Assembly: GCA_002707495.1 (NCBI GenBank)
Contig: PAMZ01000021.1
Coordinates: 62,001-126,000, forward strand
Direction: 5' to 3'
DNA from: Halobacteriovoraceae bacterium
GTDB taxonomy: Bacteria; Bdellovibrionota; Bacteriovoracia; Bacteriovoracales; Bacteriovoracaceae
DNA: 64,000 nucleotides
Shown here one piece after another: positions 39,588 to 48,851 of the stretch (the first letter of the stretch is position 1; the number at the start of each line of letters is the position of its first letter). Both the position numbers and the translations under genes were made by a program. The notes beneath the pieces are model-generated. The model was not told where the DNA came from. It made no database searches and saw nothing but the letters and a program-made list of their open reading frames with translations.

Positions 39588-42500
39588 CTAGTGTGGTACC
39601 ATTGTTACGATTTCAGATTTAATCGTTTTCCCTTGATAGACGTAATCAAGCTTTAATCGGACATTCTTCCCTCGACCAGCAAGCCATAAAGTGTAGTTAA
39701 AGCTTACATTTTTTGTTTGGCCTCTTGTAAGAGCTCCTGTTCTAATTGAGGTACTTTTTAAAACGATGTACTCAGCTGAATCCGGAAGAGCAGATATATT
39801 GATTGTATAGCCATCTCTTAAACTCTCAACATCCGGGCGTACATTGATACCAAAAGTATGAAGGATCGTACGGTTTCTAAAAGTTGTCACAACTTGAGGA
39901 GTAGAATCAAAGTTCAGGTTGCTGCTAATGGCTGGGTTGACAGCTGTTGTCGCATTAACTGTGAATCTTTCTACTCTTCTTGCATTATAGAGACCACCGT
40001 TTAAAATCACTTCACCTGAAACTGAAATCGGTTGTCCTGAAGTTGCAGTTGGCTCTATTTGAAAGGCAATATCATCAAAGTTTATCGTTCTATTTCCAGG
40101 AGCGTTTTGGATCAAAAATTCCCTTTGAGCAAACCTTGTATTTCTTGAATTGGTGATTCTTACAACTACTGGTCTCGATAAGTCTTTAGGTGAAATATTT
40201 TTTAGCTCAAGATTTACTTTGGCTTGAGATCCACCCATTAGGTCTGTGGCCTGAATTGAAGAGTTCTTTAAAGTTAATGTCGCGTTATTGGCGATATAGC
40301 TATTAACTTCTTGATTTGCCTCTCCTCTGGCAGCGTTTGTTGCAGCAGGAATTTGCGCCTCATATCCAGAGTCATAAGCCTGAGCATAAGCTTGACGGTA
40401 AATTTCAGCTTTCCCATCACTTATTCCTGATGCTTCAGCAACTGGATAAGCTTGAGTGTATCCAGCATTGTAGAGGGCCTCGATATTTGCCTCTCTTACC
40501 GCCTCAACTCTAGTTTCATACATATTATTGTATTGAGCTTCAAACGTGGCGTAGTACTCCGCTTTGTATTTTGAATCAAATACATCAAAGAACTCAGCCT
40601 CACATGCGGCTTTAAATTCAGCAATATTTTTATAAACATTGCTACAGTCAAAGTTTGTGTAAGGAATATTAGTAGGAGCTTGATAAACGTTTCTTGCTAC
40701 ACCAGTCGATTGTTTTTGCGCCACAACTTCCTCGAGGTTGCTTTTAAATGTAACAACTTGTGAGTCAAGGTTAGTGTTGATCTCTAGTGATTGTTTAATC
40801 TCTGAGGCACTCACTGGTGAAACATTTGCTAGAATATCGCTAAGTTCTTTAACTTGGGTCTCAATTGTTTCCATTTCGATATCAGTTGCGCTGGCTAGCG
40901 GTGTGAATGAAAGATTTTGAGATTCTAGTTTTGCAGCGAAAATTTCATTAAAGAATTGAGGCTTCAAAGTCGTGTTTGCGTAGTCAATAGCTGCGGTTCT
41001 ACCGGCAGCTTCACCTTCTTGTTGACCACGGGTTTGATCAGCTTGAGAAGAATATCCAGTTGCGTACCCATCGTTATAGCCTTTGATTTCCGCTCTTACG
41101 CTTGACCAATAGGAGGCTTGGGCCTGTGCTAGGGAAACCCCAATTTGTGCCCCAAGCTGGTCGGATCTATTTGCTACATATTGGTTACTATCATTTTGGC
41201 CTAGAGAGAGGGCCACATCCGTTTGAGAGGCACCAAGAGTCTGAGCCTCGCTCAATTTTTCATTATAGTAGTCTAGTCTTGAAACATACTCTTGATACTT
41301 TCTGTCTCTTGCAACAACGGCGGTGGTTTGCTGAGAACGAAGTTGATTGACATCTTCATTTAAAGTAACAATTTGATTCTGAGTTGTGATGAGATCTGTA
41401 TCTAATCTGTTTAGATCACGTCTATTGTCTGCTACATTTCTTCTTAGCTCTGGAAGATCTCTATCAATTCTATCTAGCCTTGCCAGTGTTCCATTTAATG
41501 CATCAGAGTTTCTTCTTAGATCTTCACCGATATTTCTGACTCTCTCATTTACTCTATCTAGATTGGCAATGATTCTTTCAAGATCTTGTGACTCACGGGC
41601 AAGTTCCTCTTCAGAGGCTCTTTTTTCTTGTGCCAGTCTTCTCGCTTCAGCTCTTTTAGCATCTGCGATAGCCTTTTTCTCTTCAGCTCGATCTCTTGCA
41701 TTTGAAAGCTCTTGTCTTTTAGATCTAATATTCTGTCTTGTGCTTTGAATGCTACTTCTAGTGGATTGGATCTGTCCCGGTAGTGACTGTTGTGATCTTC
41801 TAAGGTTTGCTACTGTGTTTCTTCCATTTTGTAGTGCCGTTTGAGCTTGAGATAGGGTCCTATTAGCGTTGGTGACAGCTTGCTCTTGAGTTCTAACTTC
41901 TCCTCTTTTAGCTCCAAGTTCAGCAGCTTTGGCCCTCACATCAGGATGTCTTCTGGCGACTCTTCCACCACCATGTTGAGCGATAAGTGCGTCGAGCTCT
42001 GATTGTAGAGTCGCTTGCTCTGCTTTTAATGAGTTTAGCTTATTTACTTCACGTTCTTTTGCTGATTCTGCCGTTTGAACATTTCTTTGGAGGTTTCCAA
42101 TTCGTCCTTCAGCTTGAGAGATTTGGTTTTCAATATTTGAGAGTTGTTGTTCTTGTTGTTGGAGAGTTGATTCGAGACGGGTGATGGAGTTTTCAAGGTT
42201 TTGTAATTCAGAGGCAACCCTTTCTCTTCTTTCCTTTGCACTTCTAAACTCTCTATTTGCAACATCTACTTCTCGGTTGGCTTGAACGAGATCTCTAGTT
42301 ACTCTTTCTACTCTACGTTCGTAAGGAGTAAGTCTCCTTTGTTCAGATCTCATTCTATTTTCAAGTTGATCTCTTCGCCCTTGAGCTCTTTGAATTTGAG
42401 ATTCAAGATCATTGACGATACGAGTAAGATCATTCGCTTGAACTGTTAGATTTTGTCTCTCAGCGATTAAATTATCGATTGTGTTGATAAGCCTAACATT

Positions 42501-42722
42501 TTCATCTTGAATATTTTGAATACTCGATGTGATTTGAGCCTCACGGTTATAAGCGTCTTGAAGTCTTCCCTCAGCTCCTTCAAGATTTGAGGTGATGACA
42601 TCAACATCAGCTGAAAGTCTTTCGTACTGAACTTTGTAAGGTTCATAATTAATTTCATCAGGTAGGTTGGCGTGAGCGACTGTGCTTACTACCATTGGAA
42701 TGATTAAAAGTGGTGTTTTCAT
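39588..42722 (-). CDS. Giant exported coiled-coil protein with GY-repeat and Ig-like C-terminus
   Basis: 1044 residues with a signal peptide ending VAHAN. Residues ~30-480 are continuous coiled coil rich in Arg, Gln and Glu. Residues ~530-800 carry spaced Gly-Tyr/Ala-Tyr repeats (GYNDGYATGY, YNAGYTQAY, YAQAYDSGY). The last ~210 residues look like beta-sandwich domains (NLELKNISPKDLSRPVVVR, ISVSGEVILNG). It is likely an envelope or extracellular filamentous protein. AAGGGA precedes the ATG. No family recognised. Confidence 0.8.
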   Translation of the reverse strand: MKTPLLIIPMVVSTVAHANLPDEINYEPYKVQYERLSADVDVITSNLEGAEGRLQDAYNREAQITSSIQNIQDENVRLINTIDNLIAERQNLTVQANDLTRIVNDLESQIQRAQGRRDQLENRMRSEQRRLTPYERRVERVTRDLVQANREVDVANREFRSAKERRERVASELQNLENSITRLESTLQQQEQQLSNIENQISQAEGRIGNLQRNVQTAESAKEREVNKLNSLKAEQATLQSELDALIAQHGGGRVARRHPDVRAKAAELGAKRGEVRTQEQAVTNANRTLSQAQTALQNGRNTVANLRRSQQSLPGQIQSTRSSIQSTRQNIRSKRQELSNARDRAEEKKAIADAKRAEARRLAQEKRASEEELARESQDLERIIANLDRVNERVRNIGEDLRRNSDALNGTLARLDRIDRDLPELRRNVADNRRDLNRLDTDLITTQNQIVTLNEDVNQLRSQQTTAVVARDRKYQEYVSRLDYYNEKLSEAQTLGASQTDVALSLGQNDSNQYVANRSDQLGAQIGVSLAQAQASYWSSVRAEIKGYNDGYATGYSSQADQTRGQQEGEAAGRTAAIDYANTTLKPQFFNEIFAAKLESQNLSFTPLASATDIEMETIETQVKELSDILANVSPVSASEIKQSLEINTNLDSQVVTFKSNLEEVVAQKQSTGVARNVYQAPTNIPYTNFDCSNVYKNIAEFKAACEAEFFDVFDSKYKAEYYATFEAQYNNMYETRVEAVREANIEALYNAGYTQAYPVAEASGISDGKAEIYRQAYAQAYDSGYEAQIPAATNAARGEANQEVNSYIANNATLTLKNSSIQATDLMGGSQAKVNLELKNISPKDLSRPVVVRITNSRNTRFAQREFLIQNAPGNRTINFDDIAFQIEPTATSGQPISVSGEVILNGGLYNARRVERFTVNATTAVNPAISSNLNFDSTPQVVTTFRNRTILHTFGINVRPDVESLRDGYTINISALPDSAEYIVLKSTSIRTGALTRGQTKNVSFNYTLWLAGRGKNVRLKLDYVYQGKTIKSEIVTMVPH

Positions 42723-42777
42723 GCTGGTCCCTTAAGTTTGTTTGAGTGCTGTAAGTGTCAAAGACAAAAGCAAAGCT

Positions 42778-42806
42778 CTTTTATAGAAGTTAGCGATCAG
42801 ATTCAA
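42778..42806 (-). promoter_or_regulatory. Promoter of the giant coiled-coil gene
   Basis: Minus strand: TTGAAT (42806-42801), a 17-base spacer, TAAAAG (42783-42778). Leader of about 50 bases to the AAGGGA-led ATG at 42722. Confidence 0.45.
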
Positions 42807-42900
42807 CTTAATCTAGGGTGAGTCAGTAAATATTATATATTACAGAGTTTTTATTGCTAATTTGACACTAGTTTTAGTGCCATATTGTCCCTAAACTCCA

Positions 42901-43746
42901 TTATTTTGTGATGACAATATAATCAGCGTAGAAACCATATTCAGGTTGATAAGATTTAAAATCTTCGATCTCAGAATTTGAATTAAGGCCTTGACTAGCA
43001 AATTTGAGAGTCGTGACTTTGGTACCCGTCAGCTTTTCCAGTCTAACGATTGTGGCATCATGAAAATCTGTATGAAAGGATCCTGCAATTAAAAAATTAA
43101 GTTTTTTGGCACTATTCTTCGTGATTTGATCCGCCATTACTGAATCTGTTAGGCATTGAGCTAAAAAATAGGCACCAATTTGGGAATTTGGAATATGTCC
43201 ACCCATAACCTCAGTAAATCGCTGAAGATACCTCGGACCTCCGACAAAGTGAGATGCTGGAACCAACTCAGAATTTATGGCCCTAATTCCACCAGCAATA
43301 ACTTGTTGTTTATATTTTCTTGGAAGATTAATTCCTCGTAGTTCACCTTGTAGATCTTTTGCCACTTGGGCTAGGGGAGTATACTCCAAGTTTTTAGGCC
43401 CTGCCGTCATTTCAATAAAGTCTTGTGCTGTTATAAGATTGGCAATAAATTCAAAAAAAACGCTGTCAGTATATGCTTGTTCCGTATGATTTAAAAACTC
43501 CCAATGAATAGTAAAGTCTGCGAATAACCCTTCTCTTTGAATCTTTTCGTTTATGATTTGCGCCTGAGCCTTTTGTATATGAGGTTGATTATGAAACTCA
43601 CCAAAAGCTATATGGCCGGAAGTGGGGAGCTCTTCAATGAATTCAGCAAAACTGAGCGTGCGCTGGGTTTTAGGATGATAAATTTCTAAGGCATGACTTT
43701 GATAACTGTAAAAAAGAAGGACCAGCATTATTGTTAAATTTTTCAT
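42901..43746 (-). CDS. ChaN-family (DUF399) exported haem-binding-like protein
   Basis: About 281 residues with a signal peptide ending QSHALE. GHIAFGEFHNQPHIQKAQ near residue 45 and later GSFHTDFHDAT match the ChaN/cofactor-haem-binding family. Campylobacter ChaR-type relatives bind haem for iron uptake; here the role is inferred. It is not a lipoprotein, since no lipobox Cys is seen. ATG 43746 has TAAATT five bases upstream and no Shine-Dalgarno. Confidence 0.8.
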   Translation of the reverse strand: MKNLTIMLVLLFYSYQSHALEIYHPKTQRTLSFAEFIEELPTSGHIAFGEFHNQPHIQKAQAQIINEKIQREGLFADFTIHWEFLNHTEQAYTDSVFFEFIANLITAQDFIEMTAGPKNLEYTPLAQVAKDLQGELRGINLPRKYKQQVIAGGIRAINSELVPASHFVGGPRYLQRFTEVMGGHIPNSQIGAYFLAQCLTDSVMADQITKNSAKKLNFLIAGSFHTDFHDATIVRLEKLTGTKVTTLKFASQGLNSNSEIEDFKSYQPEYGFYADYIVITK

Positions 43747-43751
43747 AAACA

Positions 43752-43757
43752 AATTTA
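43752..43757 (-). promoter_or_regulatory. -10 box, leaderless start
   Basis: Minus-strand TAAATT ends five bases before ATG 43746. No Shine-Dalgarno. Confidence 0.4.
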
Positions 43758-43777
43758 ATCAAATGCTATGCTATTGG

Positions 43778-44104
43778 TCAAAAACAGCTACAATCAGGGT
43801 TAAACAGATCAGCTGTATTGAAACACTTACTTCCAACCTTTTCTAGGCAGACAGTGGTTTGTTCCCATATCTGTTGGCATTCACCCGCTGAGAGATAAAT
43901 ATCTTCCTGTAGTGTTTGATTTTTATAAACCTCAAATTTATTAAAATAGCTTTGACAGTCTAGATGTAATTTCTTAGTTGAATCTTTAGTATTGGTCATT
44001 TTGAAAGCTATTTCATAACCAGAGAGAAGTTCCATTTTGTTGACAACGATACCGGCCAAACAAGCATGAGACCATAATATTGCGAGCAGGATAATTTTAA
44101 ACAT
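43778..44104 (-). CDS. Small exported cysteine-rich protein
   Basis: 108 residues with a signal peptide (cleavage after CLAG). The mature part has six cysteines, three of them in the last 14 residues (KCFNTADLFNPDCSCF). No family recognised. Weak GAAGAG before the ATG. Confidence 0.65.
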   Translation of the reverse strand: MFKIILLAILWSHACLAGIVVNKMELLSGYEIAFKMTNTKDSTKKLHLDCQSYFNKFEVYKNQTLQEDIYLSAGECQQIWEQTTVCLEKVGSKCFNTADLFNPDCSCF

Positions 44105-44165
44105 GAATACTCTTCGGACTCAGTTTTAAATTATCCTGCTTTTATTTTGTAGCGGTAAAGCTTGC

Positions 44166-44465
44166 TCAGTGCTGGTGAATATGGTCTTTTACTTGATCTT
44201 TTTGCCTGGCTAATTGTTTTTCAAGCTTAGAGATAACCATGTCAAAGGTCTTATAAAGATCTGAATCAGTGGCAGAGGCGTTTAGATCCATTTGCTTTCC
44301 TGTTAAATGAGCATGGGATCTTTGTTCACTTCCTTGCACTTCGCAAGTCCATTCTAGTTTGAAGTTTCCAGCAAAAAATTTTTTTAAATGCTCAGACTTT
44401 TCCTGGATTCTACTTTTAATTGCATCTGTAGACTCAAGGTGATGAAAATTTATTTTTAATTCCAT
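44166..44465 (-). CDS. hpf: Ribosome hibernation promoting factor, short HPF/RaiA type
   Basis: 99 residues. MELKINFHHLESTDAIK opens the beta-alpha-beta-beta-beta-alpha fold, and DMVISKLEKQLARQKD ends it, followed by a His-rich tail. Short HPF binds the 30S decoding centre in stationary phase and helps form inactive 100S ribosomes. AAAGGAG precedes the ATG. No long-form C-terminal dimerisation domain. Confidence 0.92.
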   Translation of the reverse strand: MELKINFHHLESTDAIKSRIQEKSEHLKKFFAGNFKLEWTCEVQGSEQRSHAHLTGKQMDLNASATDSDLYKTFDMVISKLEKQLARQKDQVKDHIHQH

Positions 44466-44565
44466 ATAAACTCCTTTGTGTCATTTATATCAATTTACCA
44501 ACAATAAAACATGAGAAAAATCATTTCAAGAACAGATAGTTAATTACTTTTTTGATGCATCTGGA

Positions 44566-44571
44566 TATTAT
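44566..44571 (+). promoter_or_regulatory. -10 box, leaderless start
   Basis: TATTAT ends five bases before ATG 44577. No Shine-Dalgarno. Confidence 0.45.
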
Positions 44572-44576
44572 AAATC

Positions 44577-45464
44577 ATGGAGCCTATTTTTGAAGTAAAG
44601 CATCTGTGTAAGTCCTATGGACCGCATAAGGCAGTTGACGATGTGTCATTTAAAATTGAAAAAGGTACTTGTTTTGGTCTGCTAGGTCCTAATGGAGCCG
44701 GCAAATCCACCACGATTGAGTGTATTGAGCAAATCCTTAAATATACGTCAGGCGAGATCATATTTGAAGGTGAGCCTGTAAGCGAGAAAACTCTCGTTCA
44801 TTTTGGAATTCAATTTCAAGAGACTTCATTGCCAGCAAAATTGAAAGTCATTGAAGTGCTAGATTTCTTTAGAGAGCTTTATCCGCATGCGAGAGATAGG
44901 GATCAATTGATTGAATTATGTCATCTTAAGCCTTTTCTTCACCAGTTTCACGATAAAATTTCTGGAGGGCAAAGGCAGAGACTTCTTTTAGCCGTTGCCC
45001 TTTGTCATAAACCGAAATTTTTAATGTTGGATGAACCCACTACTGGGCTCGATCCTCAGGCTCGCAGAAATTTATGGGAATTGGTTAAGAACATAAAGAG
45101 AGAAGGCACAACTGTTGTATTAACAACTCATTATATGGATGAGGCTTTTGAACTTTGCGACCGAATTGGAATTATGGATAAAGGAAAATTGATTGCTGAA
45201 GGTAGACCGAAAGAACTTCTAAGGAAAACATTTGAAACATCGGTAATTGAAATCCCCTCTGAAGTCGTTGAGCTTAAAAAGCTAGAGGTGAAATTTAGCG
45301 ATATTCATGTAAATGATAAAGTCTATGAGCTAACTGTAAAGGATTTGAACTCAGCTCTCGCTCAGTTAGCTAGTATGGAATTAGACCTATCTGGGCTGAA
45401 TATACGACAAAAAAATTTGGAAGACTTATTTATTCATTTGACGGGCAAGGATCTACGTTCATGA
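44577..45464 (+). CDS. ABC-2 type exporter, ATP-binding subunit
   Basis: 295 residues. Walker A GPNGAGKST, Q-loop FGIQFQ, signature ISGGQRQR, Walker B FLMLDEPTTGLD and switch His TTHYMDE are all intact. The C-terminal ~75 residues are the usual domain of daunorubicin/NatA-type exporters. It energises the permease encoded directly behind it, with overlapping ATGA. The substrate is unknown. Confidence 0.95.
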   Translation: MEPIFEVKHLCKSYGPHKAVDDVSFKIEKGTCFGLLGPNGAGKSTTIECIEQILKYTSGEIIFEGEPVSEKTLVHFGIQFQETSLPAKLKVIEVLDFFRELYPHARDRDQLIELCHLKPFLHQFHDKISGGQRQRLLLAVALCHKPKFLMLDEPTTGLDPQARRNLWELVKNIKREGTTVVLTTHYMDEAFELCDRIGIMDKGKLIAEGRPKELLRKTFETSVIEIPSEVVELKKLEVKFSDIHVNDKVYELTVKDLNSALAQLASMELDLSGLNIRQKNLEDLFIHLTGKDLRS

Positions 45465-46477
45465 ATTTTAGTTTGAGGCGGGTTATTGCCGTCATTAAAA
45501 TTAGGAATAGGGAATTCTATCGAGATCTGGGAGCACTCGGTTGGGTTGTTATATTCCCTTTGATTATGGTTTTAACTTTTGGTTATGTTTTTGATGTAGA
45601 TAAAGGGGGAGATTATAAAATTGGGTATTGGGGAAATTATCCAACACCTGAGATCCCGCATATTCAATGGGTACAGTACAAAAACAAGGAAGAGGCACTA
45701 CAGAAATTGAAATATCAGAAAATCGATCTCGCTATGACGGTGGGGCAAAAGCCAGCGGCACTTTGGTCAGCAGCTAAGTCTGCTAGATCAAATATGGCAA
45801 AAGAGATCGTTCACCTACATCTTCTACCGAAGCATAATCCTCCTTTTTTTGAAGAAAAAATTGACGGAAAAGTTCTAAGCTACCTAGACTGGGTTTTCCC
45901 TGGAATAGTAAACTTAAATATCATGTTTATGGGGCTTTGGGGTGTCGGATGGGTTATCGTTCGACAAAGAAAATTGGGAGTTTTAAAGCGTTTTAAAGCT
46001 TCTCCTTTGACGGCATTTGAGTATTTACTTGCTCAGCTTCTTTCTCGCTTGATTGTTATGACACTATCTGGTGTGCTGGTTTACTCACTTGCCAATCTTA
46101 TATATCCTTTTCAAATTGAAGGGAGCTATTTTCAACTGTTAATTTTCTTTATCGCTGGTGGTATGGCCTTAAGCTCAGTTGGCTTTATTTTTGCTTCCAG
46201 GCTTACGAGTGAAGAGCTTTGTAACGGGCTTCTAAACTTTATTACCTATCCATTAATGTTTATTTCTGAAATCTGGTTTAGTTTGGAAGGATCACCATTT
46301 TGGGTAAAAGAGATCGCTCATTATTCGCCTCTTTGGCAGATGACGGATTCTATGCGAAAAATTATGTACGAGGGAGAACAGCTAGCTGATATGCTTCCTT
46401 CATTATTCTATCTTATAAGTTTTGGATTGGTTTTTACTCTAATAGGCTCACTGCTTTTTAAATGGAATAACGATTAA
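45461..46477 (+). CDS. ABC-2 type exporter, permease subunit
   Basis: 338 residues. One N-terminal membrane helix, a large external domain (~55-145), then five helices, as in ABC2_membrane_3 permeases. VRQRKLGVLKRFKASPLTAFEYLLAQ is the conserved cytosolic coupling segment. Works with the ATPase just upstream. The 3' end overlaps the opposite gene by 30 bases. Confidence 0.92.
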   Translation: MNFSLRRVIAVIKIRNREFYRDLGALGWVVIFPLIMVLTFGYVFDVDKGGDYKIGYWGNYPTPEIPHIQWVQYKNKEEALQKLKYQKIDLAMTVGQKPAALWSAAKSARSNMAKEIVHLHLLPKHNPPFFEEKIDGKVLSYLDWVFPGIVNLNIMFMGLWGVGWVIVRQRKLGVLKRFKASPLTAFEYLLAQLLSRLIVMTLSGVLVYSLANLIYPFQIEGSYFQLLIFFIAGGMALSSVGFIFASRLTSEELCNGLLNFITYPLMFISEIWFSLEGSPFWVKEIAHYSPLWQMTDSMRKIMYEGEQLADMLPSLFYLISFGLVFTLIGSLLFKWNND

Positions 46478-46711
46478 TCGTTTGTACCAAGGTTTTTTAG
46501 GATAGATTTTTTGCCAAAAAAATTGACCCCCTGTTTTAGTCTTGGTTACTAGTTTCTTTTTTTCCATAAGTTTCAATTCAGAAAGGAGGTCTTCAGTGGT
46601 TAGATCTGAGTTTGCCTGTAAAAATCCCTCGTCTAAATCTATAAAAATCATCTCCAGACTCATAGGCTCGTAAAATGACAAGGTTTTTTGAAGTTCAACA
46701 AATAGTGACAT
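46448..46711 (-). CDS. Small protein of unknown function
   Basis: 87 residues, basic C-terminus (WYKRLIVIPFKKQ). DLTTEDLLSELKLMEKKKLV plus TGGQFFWQKIYPKK could be a winged helix, but this is a guess. GATAAT lies seven bases before the ATG. Overlaps the ABC permease tail by 30 bases. Confidence 0.6.
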   Translation of the reverse strand: MSLFVELQKTLSFYEPMSLEMIFIDLDEGFLQANSDLTTEDLLSELKLMEKKKLVTKTKTGGQFFWQKIYPKKPWYKRLIVIPFKKQ

Positions 46712-46777
46712 GGGATTTATTATCGGCCACTGAGATAATTAGTTCAACTAAAATAAATTTCGTGCTATTTGCTTCAT

Positions 46778-47575
46778 ATGTTGAAATTTAGAAAAATGTG
46801 TCGGGAAAAATCTCCAGTTGAGATCGTAGATTGGTTGGCAGAAAATACTGACCTTTCAAAGGTTAAGCTAAAAAAAGGAATAAGTCTTGGTGGTCTTTGG
46901 ATCAGTCAGGGAAAAAAGAAAAAACGTGTGAAAAAAATTAAAACTCAAATTAAGTCTGGAGATTTTATTGAGTTTTATTTTAACCCAGACTTAGACGTGG
47001 ATCAAAGTGTACCCCCAACCCATGTCTTTTCAGGGAAAGGCTTTGGTATATGGTTTAAACCGGCTTCTCAGCCAGTGAGTGAGACTCCTTTTAGTGATAA
47101 GGGATGCACATCTTATTTTCTTAAACAAAAATTTAGTAAGGTTTATATTATCAACCGCTTGGACTTTGAAGTCTCAGGGCTTGTTTTAGTGGCTTATAAT
47201 AAAGAAATGGCAAAAATACTATCTAAGGCACAGAACGATAAGAAAATTCAAAAATATTATTTAGCTGAAGTAAAAGGAATAACTCCGAATGAAGGTGAAA
47301 TTGATTATGAACTTGAAGGTAAAAAATGTTTAACAAAGTTTCAGAAGCTTAGCGAGTATGAGGGCAACTCCCGACTTGAAGTTGAAATTGTCACGGGCAG
47401 ATTCCATCAAATTAGAAGACATTTTAATATGTTCAATCATCCTATAATCGGTGATCCCAAATATGGATCAAATAATAAGTCAGATATAGGGCTTCAATTG
47501 CAGGCCTATAAACTGTCACTTCCTGATTCACTTGGAGGTTCATGCAGCTTAGCTGACGAGTTATTGATTTTTTAA
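46778..47575 (+). CDS. RluA-family RNA pseudouridine synthase
   Basis: About 265 residues. INRLDFEVSGLVL is the RluA catalytic motif with the conserved Asp (HRLDxxTSGLLL in most), and GRFHQIRRHF plus HPIIGDPKYG are the other family marks. The N-terminal ~70 residues may form an S4-like RNA-binding domain (LKKGISLGGLWISQGKKKKRV). It modifies uridines in rRNA or tRNA; the exact site is not predictable. ATG 46778 is preferred over TTG 46769. Confidence 0.9.
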   Translation: MLKFRKMCREKSPVEIVDWLAENTDLSKVKLKKGISLGGLWISQGKKKKRVKKIKTQIKSGDFIEFYFNPDLDVDQSVPPTHVFSGKGFGIWFKPASQPVSETPFSDKGCTSYFLKQKFSKVYIINRLDFEVSGLVLVAYNKEMAKILSKAQNDKKIQKYYLAEVKGITPNEGEIDYELEGKKCLTKFQKLSEYEGNSRLEVEIVTGRFHQIRRHFNMFNHPIIGDPKYGSNNKSDIGLQLQAYKLSLPDSLGGSCSLADELLIF

Positions 47576-47586
47576 AGGTAAAACAT

Positions 47587-48255
47587 ATGTGGGCCAAATA
47601 TCTATTTTTATTTTTGATTAGTACAAGTCTTTACGCAAAATATCCAGACAAATGGTGGAGGCCTGTAGCTCAATCCGAACTAGCGAGCTGGGAGATAGGC
47701 CCCCAAGGTGGAACCAAGGATGTTTCTGTAATCCTGAGCAAACGCAATGAACTAGGAATCCTTTCTAATTTTGCCAAAACACCTTTTGTTTTGGATGGGA
47801 AAAGGTATCCAGGTGTTGAGGGGTTTTGGCAGTCATTAAAATTTCCTGAAAACGATAAAGATATTCGCACAAATTTTACGAATTGGAAGTACTCTCGCAG
47901 TGAGGTTGGGCAAATGTCTGGATTCGAGGCAAAAGCGGCAGGTGATTATGCTACTACAATTATGAGAAAGAATAAAATAGATTGGGTCACCTTTAAAGGG
48001 AGAAGACTAAAATATTGGACAGATAAAAAAGGAGAGCATTACAAGCTTATTCTTAGAGCGATGCAGGCCAAACTAGAGCAAAACCCTGAAGTGAAAGAGA
48101 TATTAATGAGCACGAAGGATTTAATTTTACTTCCCGATCATAAAACAAAGCCGACTGATCCGCCGGCTTGGAAATATAATAAAATCTGGATGAAGCTTAG
48201 AAAAAATCTACAGATCAAAGAAAATTCTGAAGCTTCCATGTCCGATCAGGCTTGA
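47587..48255 (+). CDS. Exported NADAR-domain protein
   Basis: 222 residues. A signal peptide (to ~17, TSLYAKY) precedes a NADAR/YbiA-type domain (~50-175): LSNFAKTPF, GVEGFWQSLKFP (Glu78) and later WTDKKGEHYKLILRAMQAK. NADAR enzymes act on ADP-ribose-linked substrates, including removal of ADP-ribose from guanine in DNA, and are normally cytosolic. Export here is unusual. It lies 11 bases behind the pseudouridine synthase gene with AAAGG upstream. The end overlaps the next gene by 48 bases. Confidence 0.82.
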   Translation: MWAKYLFLFLISTSLYAKYPDKWWRPVAQSELASWEIGPQGGTKDVSVILSKRNELGILSNFAKTPFVLDGKRYPGVEGFWQSLKFPENDKDIRTNFTNWKYSRSEVGQMSGFEAKAAGDYATTIMRKNKIDWVTFKGRRLKYWTDKKGEHYKLILRAMQAKLEQNPEVKEILMSTKDLILLPDHKTKPTDPPAWKYNKIWMKLRKNLQIKENSEASMSDQA

Positions 48256-48789
48256 GCCAAGGTCTCTACCATTGAGAGTCACCTCTGTTTTTGATCGATG
48301 CATGACAGTGGTGTAATGAGTTCCACGATGTTGTGCTCTTGAGAAGGTGTTAGCTTCGATCTCGTTTTGTGGGATAGTTAGATTGATTTTTACTTTCCCT
48401 GATTCTTGGTTTGAAAAATCGTCTTTGGCGACGACTGAATAGTTTTGGTTATAAGCTATAACCTCTCTAACTTTATCCACTCTTGTGACGGTGTTATCAG
48501 TTGGGGTCTTATAAGTCATTCTCGTAGGCTTTTTCTTAAGTCTGACAAATTTGAACTCACCTGCGCTCTTTTGGCATTCTACAAAAACGATATCAGCGCT
48601 GATTTTAATATTTTCGTTAGACTTTTTTACAGTGACATTTTCAAGAAGGTGTACATTCTGTCTTTGAGAACGAAAGACATCATATTGCTCACTACATTTA
48701 AAACCGTGTCCGTCTAGCATACGAACAACTTCTTGAGCAAAAAGGGAAGTACTGGATAAACAAAGAAAAACAGCAAAAAGCTTAATCAT
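48208..48789 (-). CDS. Exported protein of unknown function
   Basis: 193 residues with a signal peptide ending SLFAQE. Beta-rich, with two cysteines (FKCSEQ, VECQKS). GGAG precedes the ATG. The C-terminal 16 residues are encoded opposite the NADAR gene end. No family recognised. Confidence 0.72.
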   Translation of the reverse strand: MIKLFAVFLCLSSTSLFAQEVVRMLDGHGFKCSEQYDVFRSQRQNVHLLENVTVKKSNENIKISADIVFVECQKSAGEFKFVRLKKKPTRMTYKTPTDNTVTRVDKVREVIAYNQNYSVVAKDDFSNQESGKVKINLTIPQNEIEANTFSRAQHRGTHYTTVMHRSKTEVTLNGRDLGSSLIGHGSFRIFFDL

Positions 48790-48851
48790 AAAAATCTCCG
48801 TGGTTTACATAGGTAACACCACGGAGAATACAGCAATAAAAGATTATGTCA

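Noticed and set aside
41386-41748. 120-codon plus-strand frame opposite the coiled-coil gene
   Set aside because: Ser/Leu-rich mirror of Arg/Glu coiled-coil codons; no Shine-Dalgarno and no sensible product.
46769-46777. TTG start for the pseudouridine synthase
   Set aside because: Adds only three residues and has no Shine-Dalgarno; ATG 46778 is simpler.
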